Source: Rugalucina vietnamica (lineage: Eukaryota; Mollusca; Bivalvia; Lucinida; Lucinidae). From it: a stretch of 64,000 nucleotides of DNA. A model generated the notes under the pieces. The model searched no databases, was not told the DNA's origin, and was given only the letters and a program-made list of their open reading frames with translations. Location: assembly GCA_964017185.1 (NCBI GenBank), contig OZ024869.1, forward strand, positions 332,501 through 396,500. The letters run 5' to 3'. Below, piece by piece: positions 46,700-61,254 of the stretch (position 1 is its first letter; each line of letters opens with the position of its first letter). The position numbers and the translations under genes are program-made.

Positions 46700-49360
46700 A
46701 TTCATGTCAGAACATTCATGTCAGAACACTGTGGAAAATTCTTCAACTGTCAATTAAATGTTCATTTACAAGGACACCGTAACCTACTTCCCACTACTAC
46801 GTCCATGATTGGCATACAACTCTCAGACCTATGATCAAAGATCAGCGTAAAGACGAAAACTTCTAATAGAAATTCCAAAGCCAAAAAACACGCAAAATTC
46901 CTAATTACAGATGTAGGGTAACGAGTGGCACACCAGGGAAGACCGTGCAGATTTCACAAAAACATATATATTTCAATTTAATTTGCAGTTCACCGTGACA
47001 GACGCTTTTTGGTGATTCTTGTCAATGAATTGAACATTCTTATTGATATTAAGACCAAGCCATGTTTCCTTAGTATCATCTTTAATAATGTAATGTTTTC
47101 TTACGATATTTCTCCACAGCAATAAGCTTGTAAAACATAAAAACATATCATAACCCCATGTAGGTCACTGGAGCAGATTTTTACACCTGTCTAAAGATCA
47201 GAAAGTCTTTGAAAATGCGGTAATTTTAGCTGACTTGCCAAGGTGAAATGTTAATTAATAACGTAAGAAAATATTGGCATCCGTCTTGATGAACTTCTCC
47301 ATGTTTTTCACACATACATTTTAACCCTATGAACAATAGCAATAATCTTGTCAGAGTAACTGAACATTGCGATAACGCTTAGCTACAGTACCGTTGTGCC
47401 CTTCTTACCCAACTAGTGTACGGGCAGACCATTCCGAATAATCAAACTAGTCAATATTAACCTTTTGTTACTTCAATGACTCTAGTAAGAGAAAAAAGAT
47501 ACATTTCATCTGTAACCTCAAGTGTCGTATATGTATATAAAGCTGATCATAGGTTATATGCTAGTATTTGCGTATTTAATATATGAATAAATAACGTTTT
47601 AAATACAGTGAATTCTTGTCCGCAATTGCTCCAAGGAGAAGCTGGATATGCTAGATATTTATCTTAAATTTATGACACATAAAATAAGTTGGTTTATAGC
47701 TGAATATATGAAGATCTAAATTAAAATCTAATACATGTAATAAACATCTAATTAATAGGCCATGATTAGTATATGGAGACAGTTACATTTTAAGTAGCTA
47801 CGTATAAGAGTAAACTTTCTATCTGAGAATTTATGCATGTGTGTATCAGTAGAATTGCTTTCAATTACGTGAAATTCAAAAACATGTTTCTGTATACGGC
47901 TCACACACGCAGACAAAATGATATACAAAACACAATTTCATTTGCTCTTTAAAGTTAACTGAACAGATAGGTCTTAATTACGAAGACATAATATTGCTTA
48001 CTTACTTATGTTGCAGCTATGAGTCAGTCTGCTGTTGCCAGAAACTACTTGCTGACAGATGCAATTTCTTTGCAAGTTTCAGCAACTAGGTAAGAAAGAT
48101 GACTGCATTCAATCTTGAAACAACCTTCAATAAAGTCTAGACAATATATATCACAAGTTCTAGAACGATTTTATAAGTGTACAAAAGGGTTCCTTTAAAA
48201 CGGAAATCAATCAAACAAGAAAGCATTTACCAGTGCACAAAAACAATTTCATAAGTGGTCAAAACATTTTAGTTTAAAATAATTCTGATAAGCGAAACAT
48301 GGCAGACCGAATCATGTTTTCTGAAACGATCCCACGTAAGACTCTCACACAAAACATGTTTCAGCCAGTGGTATTTACAGGTTATCATGAAACACTGCAA
48401 GAGTTTCCCTGCACACATTCAAGATTCAAGGAAATGCACAATACTTCACCAGTTGCTGTTCAAGCATCACAGGCAGGTGTGGAACATTCCTTCAATAAAT
48501 GCCAGCTATTGTTTAGACTCTGGCTCTAATAAAGACATTAGAATGGAATGTTTGACTACTTATTGATGTGTGGTTTTGATGTAGGTCAAATTGTTCTACA
48601 TGCATCACCTGTTTTAAACTTGAAACGCTCACAAGTAACAGACCCAGCTGCTTGGTTTGAATTCCTCATAATTCGAGTTTTATAAAAGTATTCAAGTAAA
48701 CACTAATACCGGATTAATATGACGGCATAATTTCAGATTTGCTTTTCCTTGATAAAAGAAACCAGGAACTGGCACACTCAGAACAAAACTCTTGCCCTCG
48801 AAACCCCAGTTGTCATCATATAACGATATTATATGGTATACTGAGAAACGGTTATTTCCCGAAATGTGTACATGCCAACTAAGCTATGTTAAGCGATGAG
48901 CTTTCTGTGAAAGCTTAGCTTCTTGAAAACTAAACAATATTATATTGTATATTAGATCTAATAAATAATCATTCTAATATGTAAAAATACAAAAACAGAG
49001 TGTGAATGGGAGGATATCATTAAAAGAAAACAAACCGGTATCATTCTAAAATATAAGAAATGATTTGTTATGAAAAATATTATAATTATTGTTGGGAGTA
49101 TAAAATCTTAGCATGGGTCTTCCATTCATATATTTGTTGTCATAGGTCATAGTTTACTAAATTGTAGAATTTGGTGCCCATTTTGTATTGAATAGAACAT
49201 AAGAATGATAGAAATGTTTGAGTCATGAATTTTTGTGTCATGTCCAACATAACTTTATAATAACTGAAATACTTAAAAATGAATACATTTTCATACTTTT
49301 ATGATAATGATAACTTCAGAATACGGTCGTGTGAAAGCCAGGAACGGTTTGGTATTGACA
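46700..49360. other. Upstream flank or first intron of the RhoGAP gene
   Basis: No coding exon recognised. A small direct repeat (ATTCATGTCAGAAC twice) follows the transposon at 46.70 kb. An exon-like segment with good splice borders on both strands is at 48.0 kb (see findings). Confidence 0.4.
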
Positions 49361-49362
49361 AA

Positions 49363-49434
49363 TATTATCAATACTCGCAGGGAATATATTATCAGTACTC
49401 GCAGGGAACATATTATCAGTACTCGCAGGGAACA
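49363..49434 (+). repeat. 24-bp tandem repeat, three copies
   Basis: TATTATCAGTACTCGCAGGG plus AACA, three times with two substitutions in the first unit. In one frame it reads YYQYSQGT three times within a 63-codon frame (49279-49470), but nothing else supports a gene. Confidence 0.85.
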
Positions 49435-49847
49435 TACGGAGCCCATGTCTATGTCCTAACAGTCAAATGAGAAATTACTGAAACATTACCAAGAAGACAG
49501 CGAGGGAGTATCCTTACGTGGAACGACTCATTCCCCAAGAAGACGGTCTGCACTGAAAATCAATGAAATGCTTTCTACACTCAGAAAAATTCGAGGAGAA
49601 AAATCAAACTTTTGAATCCATAACAGACGATCGAAAGAACCAAATAACAATTACTGCCCTCAAATGTTCATCTAAACAATTGGGTGGTTAGAGCAGAACA
49701 TACTCAGTATATTTGCAAAGGAATTTATAAAAGCCAGCTCCATCAAATTGTTACTGTATTTCACAATATTTACATTTTTATTGCAATCGCCCTAGATGAA
49801 AGTATTTTTCTTGATGTTCTTCATTTCCCAATGAAAAACATTATGTC

Positions 49848-49985
49848 ACGTGATCTAGAGGCCACGCCTATGGGCGAGGCGACGTCAAAAGCCGCCCAGT
49901 GACGTTGTTTGTTTACTCTTGTTGTTGTGACGTTGGTCGCGTATCGCCATGACGTTAGGCGCGAAAATTTGACGTTTTTGGCTGT
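49848..49985. promoter_or_regulatory. ACGT/CRE-like motif cluster 3
   Basis: GCGACGTCAA, GTGACGTTG (twice), ATGACGTTAGG and TTGACGTTTT plus a CACGTGAT E-box occur in about 140 bp, with a palindrome 110 bp away. The CATGACGTTAGG phrase is shared with cluster 1. Confidence 0.4.
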
Positions 49986-50094
49986 TCCAAAATTGCGTTA
50001 AGTCGGATTTAATGTCAAATAACATGAAAATGAACGGTGATATGCGCAATTAAAAATCTGATACATGATTGATAATATAAAATGTAAATATAAG

Positions 50095-50240
50095 TATTGA
50101 AATTCAGATTTTAGCTTTCACTGGATGATGAAAAAAATTAGCTGTTTTAATGTCTCCGAGAAGCCCTTCGGGCTTCACAGACATTAAAACAGCCTAATGT
50201 TTTTCATCATTCAGTGAAAGCTAAAATCTGAATTTCAATC
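50095..50240. mobile_element. Palindromic element (MITE-like)
   Basis: TATTGAAATTCAGATTTTAG mirrors CTAAAATCTGAATTTCAAT, with long arms through CATTAAAACAG / CTGTTTTAATG and an AGCCCTTCGGGCT centre. About 65-bp arms, nearly perfect. Confidence 0.85.
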
Positions 50241-50244
50241 CTTA

Positions 50245-53200
50245 AATGATACCATACTCCACAGCAAAACAGAAACGGGAAGAGTTCACGACCTTGCCAA
50301 AAGCCATAATATGCATGCGCAAAGAGGAAACAATTTGGCAAGTTTGACCAAGTTATAATGAAGACTTTTGAAGAAAAGCCAAATCATTGTCAAATAATAT
50401 ATCTGCTATTTTTGGCTCGCTTTTGAATTGCTGGCATATAGATCAGTGGTGTAAAAAAGAGAAGCAATAGGTTCAAATCTATTAAAATTGTTTGAAGGTA
50501 ACAGATTTCAAACAAAGACATCCAAAGTAGAATCTGCCCACACAATTTGTTTGGGGTACAACTTTACCCTAATATAAAACATACATGTACTACAAAACTG
50601 ACACTGAAACGTTTAAACAACAGCAGACTGGTGTTTGCAAGACGTCACACCCATCTAGTTATGTCAACCAAATGGACCCTGTTGTTAACAAAATTGAAGC
50701 ATAGGCAGTCGAAACAAGAAATGATATTTTGATGTACGATAACCCATCAGTAGCTTAAACTGTTGAGGTGAAAGTCATATGTAAACAAGACAAAACTGTG
50801 GTTCGGCAAGAATTTGATACCAACGATATTGTTAGACTACGTCTTGGCAAAATCAGTGCTCAAGCCCGACAGAAATATAATGGTACACCTAAATTGGGAG
50901 AAGATTCTTCGGCCGACCTGGCCTTTCATCCAGTTAACTCAGAAAGTTTATAGAACGACATGGCCGTTTGCACTAAAAGCTGCTTTTGAAAATCAATACA
51001 GTAGATTGCACGGTCATCGGTCAGTCAGATGTTATCTCTACAACAATCTTAATTGATATTGATGTGTTTACTAGGAGTGAAAGTGAAACTTTACTAAACA
51101 AGTTTCTACAACTCTTTGAAGCAGAGTGAAGTGATATATTAACTGACATTTCCCATTTACAGTTATTTATTATTGTTATTTGCTAAAACATATATTTTGC
51201 CTCTTTGAACTTGGACAGGTGGTGAAGGTAGATGACTTGATGAAAGATGCAGTAGTTTATAGTACAAGAAGTTGTTAATGCGGAAGGTGTAAAAAAAAAG
51301 GTGTTTGTAAAACATGGTACGAACATTGGTGCAATTACGTCTAGGGTACCATAGTTTGAGGCAATATAGAGATTCAGAAACCCAGAAATAATGAGATAAA
51401 GAAGTAAAATGAAGAATCAACGAAACGACCAAACTTACCAAAGAATCGATACTTTTGCAGATTACACAAAAAGAGGTTTGTATCAATTAAATACTGGTGG
51501 CAACATGGTACATTTATAATATAATTGTAGAATGAAGCATAAAACCAACATGCCCAGAATAGAATGTCTCTATTCATACAGAACACTGCTGTTATATAAT
51601 ATTCAGTACAGCAAGCATTAAGAAACAAAAACAGTCTATGCCTCCCAGCCTTTCATCCCATTCAAAGATTCAAACCACATTTGAAGTTAAAGACAATATT
51701 CATTAAATTTGTGTAGTGAAATGTTATGTACGAGGCTCGTTGCCAAGTTTGTGGTATATTGGCTTAAGCTTGTGCCAAGAACAGCCCACTAGGCCGCAAA
51801 ACAACAGTGTATTACTGAGATAACAATCATAGGAGATATTGTCGTGTCTTTTAGTGCTTCTAGTGGCGCGAGCCAAGTGTCAGAATATGACAAGGTTTAT
51901 TAATAACAAACATTGACCTGAATGAATAAATGCACAATGGTTACTTGGGGTTGATTCCAAACTGCCATTGAGTGGTCAAATCTGTCGATATAGATATATA
52001 ATAATAATAACACTGGCATGCCTGTGTTCGTATCAGGAATTTTCTGGACATACACATGACGCTTAACAAAATTTATTTAAGTTCAAAGGCACCGAATGTG
52101 TTTTTGTATGCAGATGACCCAACCGAATTTAATTTCTTTTAAATAACGCTGTTGACATTGAAAACATTGGTGTTTATGTTGTCATTTCTTGTCGAAATGA
52201 TGTCCTTTGTTTAATGTTTACTCTTTCATTTCTGATGTGTCCATTCATTCCAATACCGTGTATAACATGATGTAACACTGACCCCAAATAGTATGAACTA
52301 TTGTATCAGAAGTGTGTTTCGGTATTGTATATCACATTGTTGCAGTTTAGTATTTGCCTTAGAAGGTCATTGACAAGTGCCGTAAAGTCGTAAATACTTT
52401 CACACTTTCGACAATACACAACACCCTTATGTCTTATCTCAAGTGTTTTCAAACCATTTTAAGACTTTCAGTAGATTTATAGGTATATAGCATGTAAGTA
52501 CAATATTCGAGGACAGGGTTACCGGGTCATTGCAGTTGATGAAAGAGTGGACATAGAGTTTGACGGTTTTGCTGTCGTTAAAACTAATGTTAAATGTACG
52601 TTGCAAGAGAGCGGTAATACATAATGTCTTACGGGTGCATTCACAGCTATGAGTAACGGTGCTGAACACATGACCAGTAACTTCTACAACAGAAACAACT
52701 TATACCACACATGTAAACAAAGTACTCCTGAACACAGCTGTCAACCATAAAGTGGAGAGTATGACACTTGATTATAAAAGTAATAGATATAAACATTAAA
52801 CACTAACCCACGAAGTTACACTGACTAAAGAAGAGGTTGTGTAAGATTATCGTTTATTGTTAACTGTGTTTTAAGTGGTTTCATAATTACAGAACGTTGA
52901 ACTGAAGTTATTGGTGAGTGGGAAAATGATGATTCACTTAGAGTATAAAGTAAAATGAAAAATGATAAAACATTAAATATATTGGCAGTGAAACATCATA
53001 GTTGTACTTGTTATGTTTATTTATTGCAGGCATTTCTTGAAGCAGTGGTAATTTGTCTTGAAGTTGGTTTGCTAGAAACAACTATGGACGATGTTTACGC
53101 TGTGTAATGATTCAGAAGAAACCCTATCTTATAGCTCTGGCCATACGAAAACCGTGGTTGTTCTGAAATCATACCGAACGTCAACCTCTTGATCAATTGC

Positions 53201-56200
53201 TACTGTTAATGGCTTCCATGAATTTGTCATTGATTTTGATTTAGCCTACTTTGGGTAGAATTGCAACACAGTTTAAACAGGCCGGAAAATAATAACAACA
53301 TGCGTTTAAAGGCCGGAAATATGATGCTACAATGATCTGCAATTTATATAAAATCAATTCAAATTTATGAAGATAATTTACTGAAGCGGTAAACCTGACC
53401 CGAGGTTAATGTATCACACTTCATAAACATAATTTCATTCAATATTTCTTAAATCACCCGGAAACTAGCAACGTGTCATCTTTCATGCAATCACTGTCAT
53501 GAACTTAAATAAGTTGACAAATTCTTGGTGGGCCAATAGTAGTTCATACCCTTTAAGCTTGCTCTCTGAGCAATGCATGTATGTCTTCGTCGGCAAGTGT
53601 GTTATCCCACTGAGAGCTTAAAGTGTCAAGTTCTACTGATTTTTCTTGAAAGTTTTCAAGATAGCTCCTAAATTGTTCTTACTAAGAAAAAAATGACAAA
53701 ATGCAAGGCTGATGTAACAATACTCTTGATGCATACCTAGATACGATATCGCCTTGACCTACTTTCAAATACTAATAGCAATAATCCAATGAGTATACGT
53801 TGAAATATTCCCGGATGCCCCAACCTTCGGATGAAAAGATTACAACAAGGCCAGTAGGCCTATATAGTGAATTATAACGACCAAGAAAATGGCACATTCT
53901 TGACATTGCAAATGAGAATATTACGCGTAAAATGAGAAACTGTCTTAAAATGTGCGGACGTTTAGATTAAATGGTGGTCAAACTACGGGCTTGAACTTTA
54001 TTCGGACTATCAAATTCTGCCCCAATGCTTTAACCTCAAGTCGATGACATTTGACAAATTTGTAATGCCATAAACGTGTATACAATCGTAAATTAAGCAA
54101 AAAGTGTTACACTGTATAATAAATAAGTCATGAAAGGACAACAGAACGTCAACGTTGAGCTACGTACGTGTTACTTTGATATACAGGCGTTGTTCTACTG
54201 TGTAAAGCGGTCACGCGCGGCTCTCGAGAGCGATTTTTTTTTAAATTCTCTCCATACATTCACGGAAACAAATATCTCGTGTCTTCGACATATCGTGCCA
54301 TGGACAGACAGTAAAACATATATCCTACTATACAGAGACAATGATAATCAAAGATCATGAGATAAGCAGAATTGATAAACTGATAATCAATACCATTATC
54401 TGAATAATCTGGACCAAAATCTTACGTGATTCTACAAATTGTTGTTGAAAAAAATCGGTAAATTATTAGAGCGAGCTTGATACAACAAACCGTCGAAGGA
54501 TATAGTTGCCTGATAACAATGTTGATCGTGGGACAGTTAACCATAACATGGTTTCGATTTCTGAAGATAGAACCTATCATTCAGATATGCATCCGCGTGA
54601 AATATAATCCCATGTCTTTCTTCTGACAGATACGGAGCATTGTTTTAGCGTGTGGAAGATGTATCTAAGCACACACCCTTCTGTAGATCATGACAATGGA
54701 CATGGTACATATTTGGTTATTTTCATTCGCATTGTCATCGTTTTGTGTTAAAGTAAGGAATCACATTACAAGCAAGACCTAGCCTTTGTATAAATTGCTG
54801 ATTTATGTGTTTGGGTCACGAAATATACAGTAATTATAATATTTTGCATTGTCCCAAACCTGCTATGCATTTTTTGTGCTTTAATTGTAAATAATAAGCA
54901 GTAACAGGTCATGTGTGTTGATATGTATAATAAATTATACATAAATACATCGTAACAAACGAAATAAAGAATATAGCAAAACGAAATTTTCAAATTGCCT
55001 TTCATATCCGTATTAACAAAAGGTTCAAAAAGCGTCATTTAAAAACAGTAAATTCATTCCTTGTTAACCGACTTCATGGTTTTATAGCAATCTTTAAATA
55101 ACGTGTTCAAATTGCAGTAATTACGCAAATTATGAGCAATAAAATATTAGAAGGGTTAAGTAATAACTTGCGTTTTTCAAGAAATTAAGGCAAATATGAA
55201 AAAGTATATCAAAGTAGGTACAATGACTGAAGGTAAATTAGTAAACGAAGAAAAATAAATTGCAACCAATGTTTCTCTGTATGATCTACTGGATCAGGCC
55301 AGTTTATCCCAGCAGCAGGGAAAGTAAATGATCAGATTGACCAAGTAGCACTTGATGATACATACAAAGAACAACACTATATCTTGCAATTAAGCAACAT
55401 AAGTTGCTCATAAAATCCAGTCAGTTGCTGTCAGATTTTCAGTCCCCTTACCTTAGTGGGATTATGTTGGAATTAGGAAATACTACTATTTATGATAATG
55501 TTACAAAGGTTAAGGCAATTTAGGGAACGATAGAAAATGAGATTTTCATTCCTGTGGTTAGATATATCTTTGAGTATTTGAAGAATTTGACAATGTAGGA
55601 GTCAACAACTGAATCCCTAACAAAAATAAACACTTGTCAATGTTATGGATAACAAAAATAGATTTTATATTGGTATATTTATTGTCTTGTGGTCAAGTCG
55701 ATGGAACATGTAGAGGTTGAAAAAACTAGAAACATTAACATGTTGACACTAAGAGGAAGAACAATTAATAGTTTAGCAATGTTACATTAAAACTTTAGAT
55801 AATGACATACTGAAAGAAAGAACACTGCAAGTACCTTGAATACTAGACTGGAAATGGTTAAAGCTTGACGTAGAAGCCAAAATATACATAAGCACAATAC
55901 GAAAGAAGTTGTCTAGAGTTACCAGGATCAAGGAAGTCATTGACTTTATGGACCAATTCAACTTCAGAACGGTCAATTAATTGATGGTCTGGCTCAATTC
56001 ACCTTTTTAGTAGTGCGCTCGGGCTGCAAGGCCACTTGTTGGCAATTACTTCTTTGTGCTACATGAGGATTCATTTCAGCTTTAATGGTTTGTAACCGGT
56101 GATTCGATGTGTTACTGCGTTGAGAACATTGGAAAGAGCAATAAACATTAGGTGATTTGGATGACACTGACATATAACACCAAGAAAATTAACTCGATTT

Positions 56201-59200
56201 CACGCGTATTAACTGATGTAGTTTGACTCATAGAAGGTTGTGGTAGAACCTGTGACAGAGTAAATGGTCTCTGACACGAAACTAAACTACATGTACGGCA
56301 TGGCAAAACAGTCAAGCCAAACAGCGAAACAATTCATCTAAATCCGTGTTTGAAAGTTTAAATCATTCTATAATTTAGGATTTTATAAAGGATTTATATC
56401 TATCATCAAATTTCAAACGACTGGTACGGGTAGCGACCATTTTGACCACGGTCAAGAAACCGTTAAAGCAAACCGGTCAATAGTCATTAAGGGCAGGTGC
56501 AAATGCTCATAAATGATTGGTCTTGGATTTCATATGATAATAATTTGATTTTTAAAATTCTTAAATGTTTTTATTGTGAAATTCTATCCTAGACTCTCGG
56601 ATTGAGAATAAAATATACCGCTATCTGTATAATAAAACTGAAACAGCAGATCTGTATTATAAAACCGAAGAAGCTGTCGACACTGTCGAAGACAACTACA
56701 TTTTGTGACTGACATATCATCTGCAAAGTTCACTGATACAAATATTTTATAAGCTAAAAGATATTCGAATACAGTGTTCGTGAACATTTTTCGTTATACA
56801 TTAGAGCAAACCACAACCTTGAGAATGAATATGATGAATAATTCAGTCATTCAGATCAGGTTTTCATCACCTTTCTATTCGGGAACATCAGCATGCGACC
56901 ACAATCTTTTGTTTTAATGTAAAGATATTGACTTATTATATCTCCCTGTCACACACCTTTGGTAAAAACAATGATTGACATTATCGCGATTAAACGTAAA
57001 GAAGTAAAGAATTTATTGGTGTTTGTCTTCCCCAACCTTTGCCCAGCGATGTCTAGATCTTAGGGCTGATTGAGGAGCAGAAAAATGTAACTGACAATGT
57101 AATATCAGCTAAACCGTTCAAGATATTATCTGAAGTTCATAAATAGATACATAGTGATGGTATCGCGATCATTACGTCTAAGCATGTACACAGAATCGAT
57201 GTTTTACAAATTATATTATCACCTTCAACGAGTTTAGATGGTGTAGCTTAACTAAGGTTTGTTGGTAAGAGTCTGCACCTTGCGTCAAAAACAATACTCT
57301 ACAACGGATGAACCGTCACCGTATTACTTAATAGAATCTCAGGCGATTATCAAATCTGCTAGAAACAAGCTGCCTAGTAACAAAGAAAATTCAAACGACG
57401 GAACCTGCTTATATGTTGTCTAAACCAGTTCAACAGATTAGATGCAAATTGTTGTTAAACACTTTTTCATGAAATCTGAAACTCTCAGTGAAACCCGAGT
57501 AACGAATATATGGAAAAGACGTATAAGGATTATATGACCTACATAGATGTTATCGTTGAAATTGGATCTCGGATACTATCCCCAGCTAGGGTCACCCTAA
57601 AATTAAACGTCGTATTATAAAAGTAACCACGAAACAAATCTAGGCATAAAATGGCTCAAAATACCCATGGACAACAAACAACTAGTAGTACATGTACATG
57701 TACTCAAGCCCTCGTCGTACAAGATGGCAAGGGCTTGAGGGTCAGGGACTATCATGTAAAGAACAAACTATTCAAAGATGACCATAAGGGTATATCGACT
57801 GAAGTAAACGATGCAATGCTAATGCTATATACAGTGTACATGTACAGTATTTCACACAGGGTTAGCGACTGATACTATTTATACAGCAGAATTTCCTTAT
57901 TTAACTAACTGTATGCTAATTGCATTTTTATAAATGCATCTGACATCTTGCTATGCCTTATGTCATCAACAACATCCGTCATTTGGCAAGCAAACTAGGA
58001 AGTATTTAAAAAGATATGCAAGACTCATTTGAAGAAAATATCATCCGACATTAAATGTATATCACATTACCATATGTCTACTTTGTCGTTGGTTAAAAAT
58101 ACAAAAATTAATTCAATCTAAAACTGTAGCCTTAATTATGTTGCATACGGAATGCACAATTTCATGACATAAACTTTAATTAATTCTATTGAGCAGCATA
58201 AAGCTTGACAATTTGACAGCAGACTAAATAGGATGGCATTTGGTGCTCATAAAAAAAAAAGATGTATTTGTGTGTTTCCTTGTACAACAAGTATAAAATT
58301 TTGATGTCGGTTTCCTCGATTGGGCTCTCAAATAAACCCCATTAGATTGTGTTCCCAATGAAAAACTTTCAACCCAGCGAGGAAAACTGTCGACAACGAC
58401 AAGTATAAAAGAGGACAAAGACAGTCCAAATCTGTATTTTTATAAACTACCTGTAGGAACCAGTTTACAGATATCTCATGGATAAAGATATGAAAATGAA
58501 GAAGGTAATCGAATAATCTGATAGATGGATTGTCATTCCTGACATAACATACAGTGCAGTATATTACCTCAACAGAATAATGCATTTGCTGACAGGTTTC
58601 TCACTGCTGCAACACTATACTAAAATGTGCCGGTCTATTAAAGCGTGCAGAATATTTTGTGTGCAGGTGCAAGTATTTTGATACTTTCAACACCAAATAT
58701 GTCGTCTACTTTAAGGTAACAAATTTCACAACAATGAACTTTGAAACGTAGAAGGTCAATTTAAAAAGGGCACACTGTACTCTTACCTTATGTGCTTCTG
58801 GAATGGGTCATATACTTTAAATCTCGCTTCAGAATGGAAAGACAATCATATTTTAGAAGAAAAAATGTTAAACGGGGTATGATGATGACAATGATGCAAT
58901 TCCAAAGTAAACTACCAGATCAGCACTGATTAGAAATCAATTTCATTTTGTGCATAAATAAAGAAATAACCACTGTATTTGTGATTATGTATAAGAAAAC
59001 CCTACAATATAATGATATATTCTAGGCTAACAATAGAAAATATATTGTTTCATGTAATGAATAACAAATACTTTCAACCAGAACAGGTGGTATAGTCGTT
59101 TGGAATGAGAGAAAACAAAACGCAACTGTTGAAATATAAACCATTAGCTGCAAAAAGAGATGATTTATTATTATGATGGCCGGTGTTTATGTATTTACAA

Positions 59201-59800
59201 TATATAAGAACAAAAGAATATAATTGTGGGTGGTGTTTTTGCGAAGCTTTGTCGATAAACAACATTTAAAGCAATCGTAGACAGTTCAACACCACTACAA
59301 GCCTGAAAGCTACTTTCCGTAGAACCCGCTTTGAACCCCTTTTTGCCACCAACCCCATTCTGCACGAATCCAAAGGACCACAGCCATCTGGCAATATGAT
59401 TTATACATTGTCCATCTGGATTGTCAGTCCCTTCTCATACACAAGTGTCACTATCATAGAAATGTAAAATAGCGGGACTGTAACTTATGAATAGGCATCG
59501 TCATCGTTATCTCACATTCATTTCGCTGATCTTATGACATTGTCTAAAGCTGGACATGCTGTGTATATTTTTTGTGCCATCGACGCTCAAAATGAGTTTT
59601 GATTCGATTTTATGTCAATGAGCAAATCTTTAATACTCATCTCTATTTCAAAGGTGAAAGGAATTAGATTGCGCTGCTGATACTCGGTAACAAAGAAATG
59701 TTTGAAATAAAAACGGAAAATTTGAAATCAAAACTTCGGATTTAAACACATGATGTTGTTTATACAGTCAATTCCAGATAAGATCACCAGCTGCTGTGAT
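50245..59800. other. Long stretch without recognisable genes
   Basis: About 9.5 kb of AT-rich DNA. Open frames are all under 110 codons with no motifs I recognise. One small hairpin (CTCAAGCCCT / AGGGCTTGAG) is at 57.70-57.74 kb. No RNA gene seen. Confidence 0.4.
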
Positions 59801-59892
59801 GGTTGATGCTGAAGCATTATATACAGACAGGACAGACAAAGAGGCTCCATTAGCTGCGGTTTCGCTTGAGGATCTCGATTTCCATTAGCTTG

Positions 59893-61245
59893 TCTACAAT
59901 TGATGTTGCTTCCAAGACACTTTTAGCTATGATTGCAGAATTGTCTACAACTGATGTTGCTTCCAAGACACTTTTAGCTATGATCGCAGAATTGTCTACA
60001 AATGATGTTGCTTCCAAGACACTTTTAGCTACATGTATGATCGCAGAATTGTCTGCAAATGATGTTGCTTCCAAGACCCTTTTAGCTATGATCGCAGAAT
60101 TGTCTACAACTGATGTTGCTTCCAAGACACTTTTAGCTATGATCGCAGAATTGTCTGCAAATGATGTTGCTTCCAAGACACTTTTAGCTATGATCGCAGA
60201 ATTGTCTACAAATGATGCTGCTTCCAAGACACTTTTAGCTATGATTGCAGAATTGTCTACAACTGATGTTGCTTCCAAGACACTTTTAGCTATGATCGCA
60301 GAATTGTCTACAAATGATGTTGCTTCCAAGACACTTTTAGCTACATGTATGATCGCAGAATTGTCTGCAAATGATGTTGCTTCCAAGACCCTTTTAGCTA
60401 TGATCGCAGAATTGTCTACAAATGATGTTGCTTCCAAGACACTTTTAGCTATGATCGCAGAATTGTCTACAAATGATGTTGCTTCCAAGACCCTTTTAGC
60501 TATGATCGCAGAATTGTCTACAAATGATGTTGCTTCCAAGACACTTTTAGCTACATGTATGATCGCAGAATTGTCTGCAAATGATGTTGCTTCCAAGACA
60601 CTTTTAGCTATGATCGCAGAATTGTCTACAAATGATGCTGCTTCCAAGACACTTTTAGCTATGATCGCAGAATTGTCTACAAATGATGCTGCTTCCAAGA
60701 CACTTTTAGCTATGATCGCAGAATTGTCTACAAATGATGTTGCTTCCAAGACACTTTTAGCTATGATCGCAGAATTGTCTACAAATGATGCTGCTTCCAA
60801 GACACTTTTAGCTATGATCGCAGAATTGTCTACAAATGATGCTGCTTCCAAGACACTTTTAGCTATGATCGCAGAATTGTCTACAAATGATGTTGCTTCC
60901 AAGACACTTTTAGCTATGATCGCAGAATTGTCTACAAATGATGCTGCTTCCAAGACACTTTTAGCTATGATCGCAGAATTGTCTACAAATGATGCTGCTT
61001 CCAAGACACTTTTAGCTATGATCGCAGAATTGTCTACAAATGATGCTGCTTCCAAGACACTTTTAGCTATGATCGCAGAACTGTCTACAAATGATGCTGC
61101 TTCCAAGACACTTGTAGCTATGATCGCAGAATTGTCTACAAATGATGCTGCTTCCAAGACACTTTTAGCTATAATCGCAGAATTGTCTACAAATGATGCT
61201 GCTTCCAAGACACTTTTAGCTATAATCGCAGAATTGCCATGCCAT
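59893..61245. repeat. 51-bp minisatellite, 26 copies, open on both strands
   Basis: The unit runs GATGCTGCTTCCAAGACACT..TTAGCTATGATCGCAGAATTG..TCTACAAAT. Twenty-three units are 51 bp and three (units 3, 9 and 13) are 57 bp through the same ACATGT insertion, so the frame is kept. The plus frame reads (T/A)(N/T)D(V/A)ASKTLLAMIAELS per unit; the minus frame reads VLEA(A/T)SFVDNSAIIAKS. The plus frame has an ATG in most units but not at its head; the minus frame has no ATG start. The V/A variant shifts from mainly V in the left half to mainly A in the right half. A protein-coding role is possible but unsupported by splice sites or homology. Confidence 0.95.
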
Positions 61246-61254
61246 TCATAAATT

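Noticed and set aside
59850-61208. Minus-strand 452-codon frame over the minisatellite as a protein gene
   Set aside because: It has no ATG start, no splice context and exists only because the 51-bp unit lacks stops; reported as a repeat instead.
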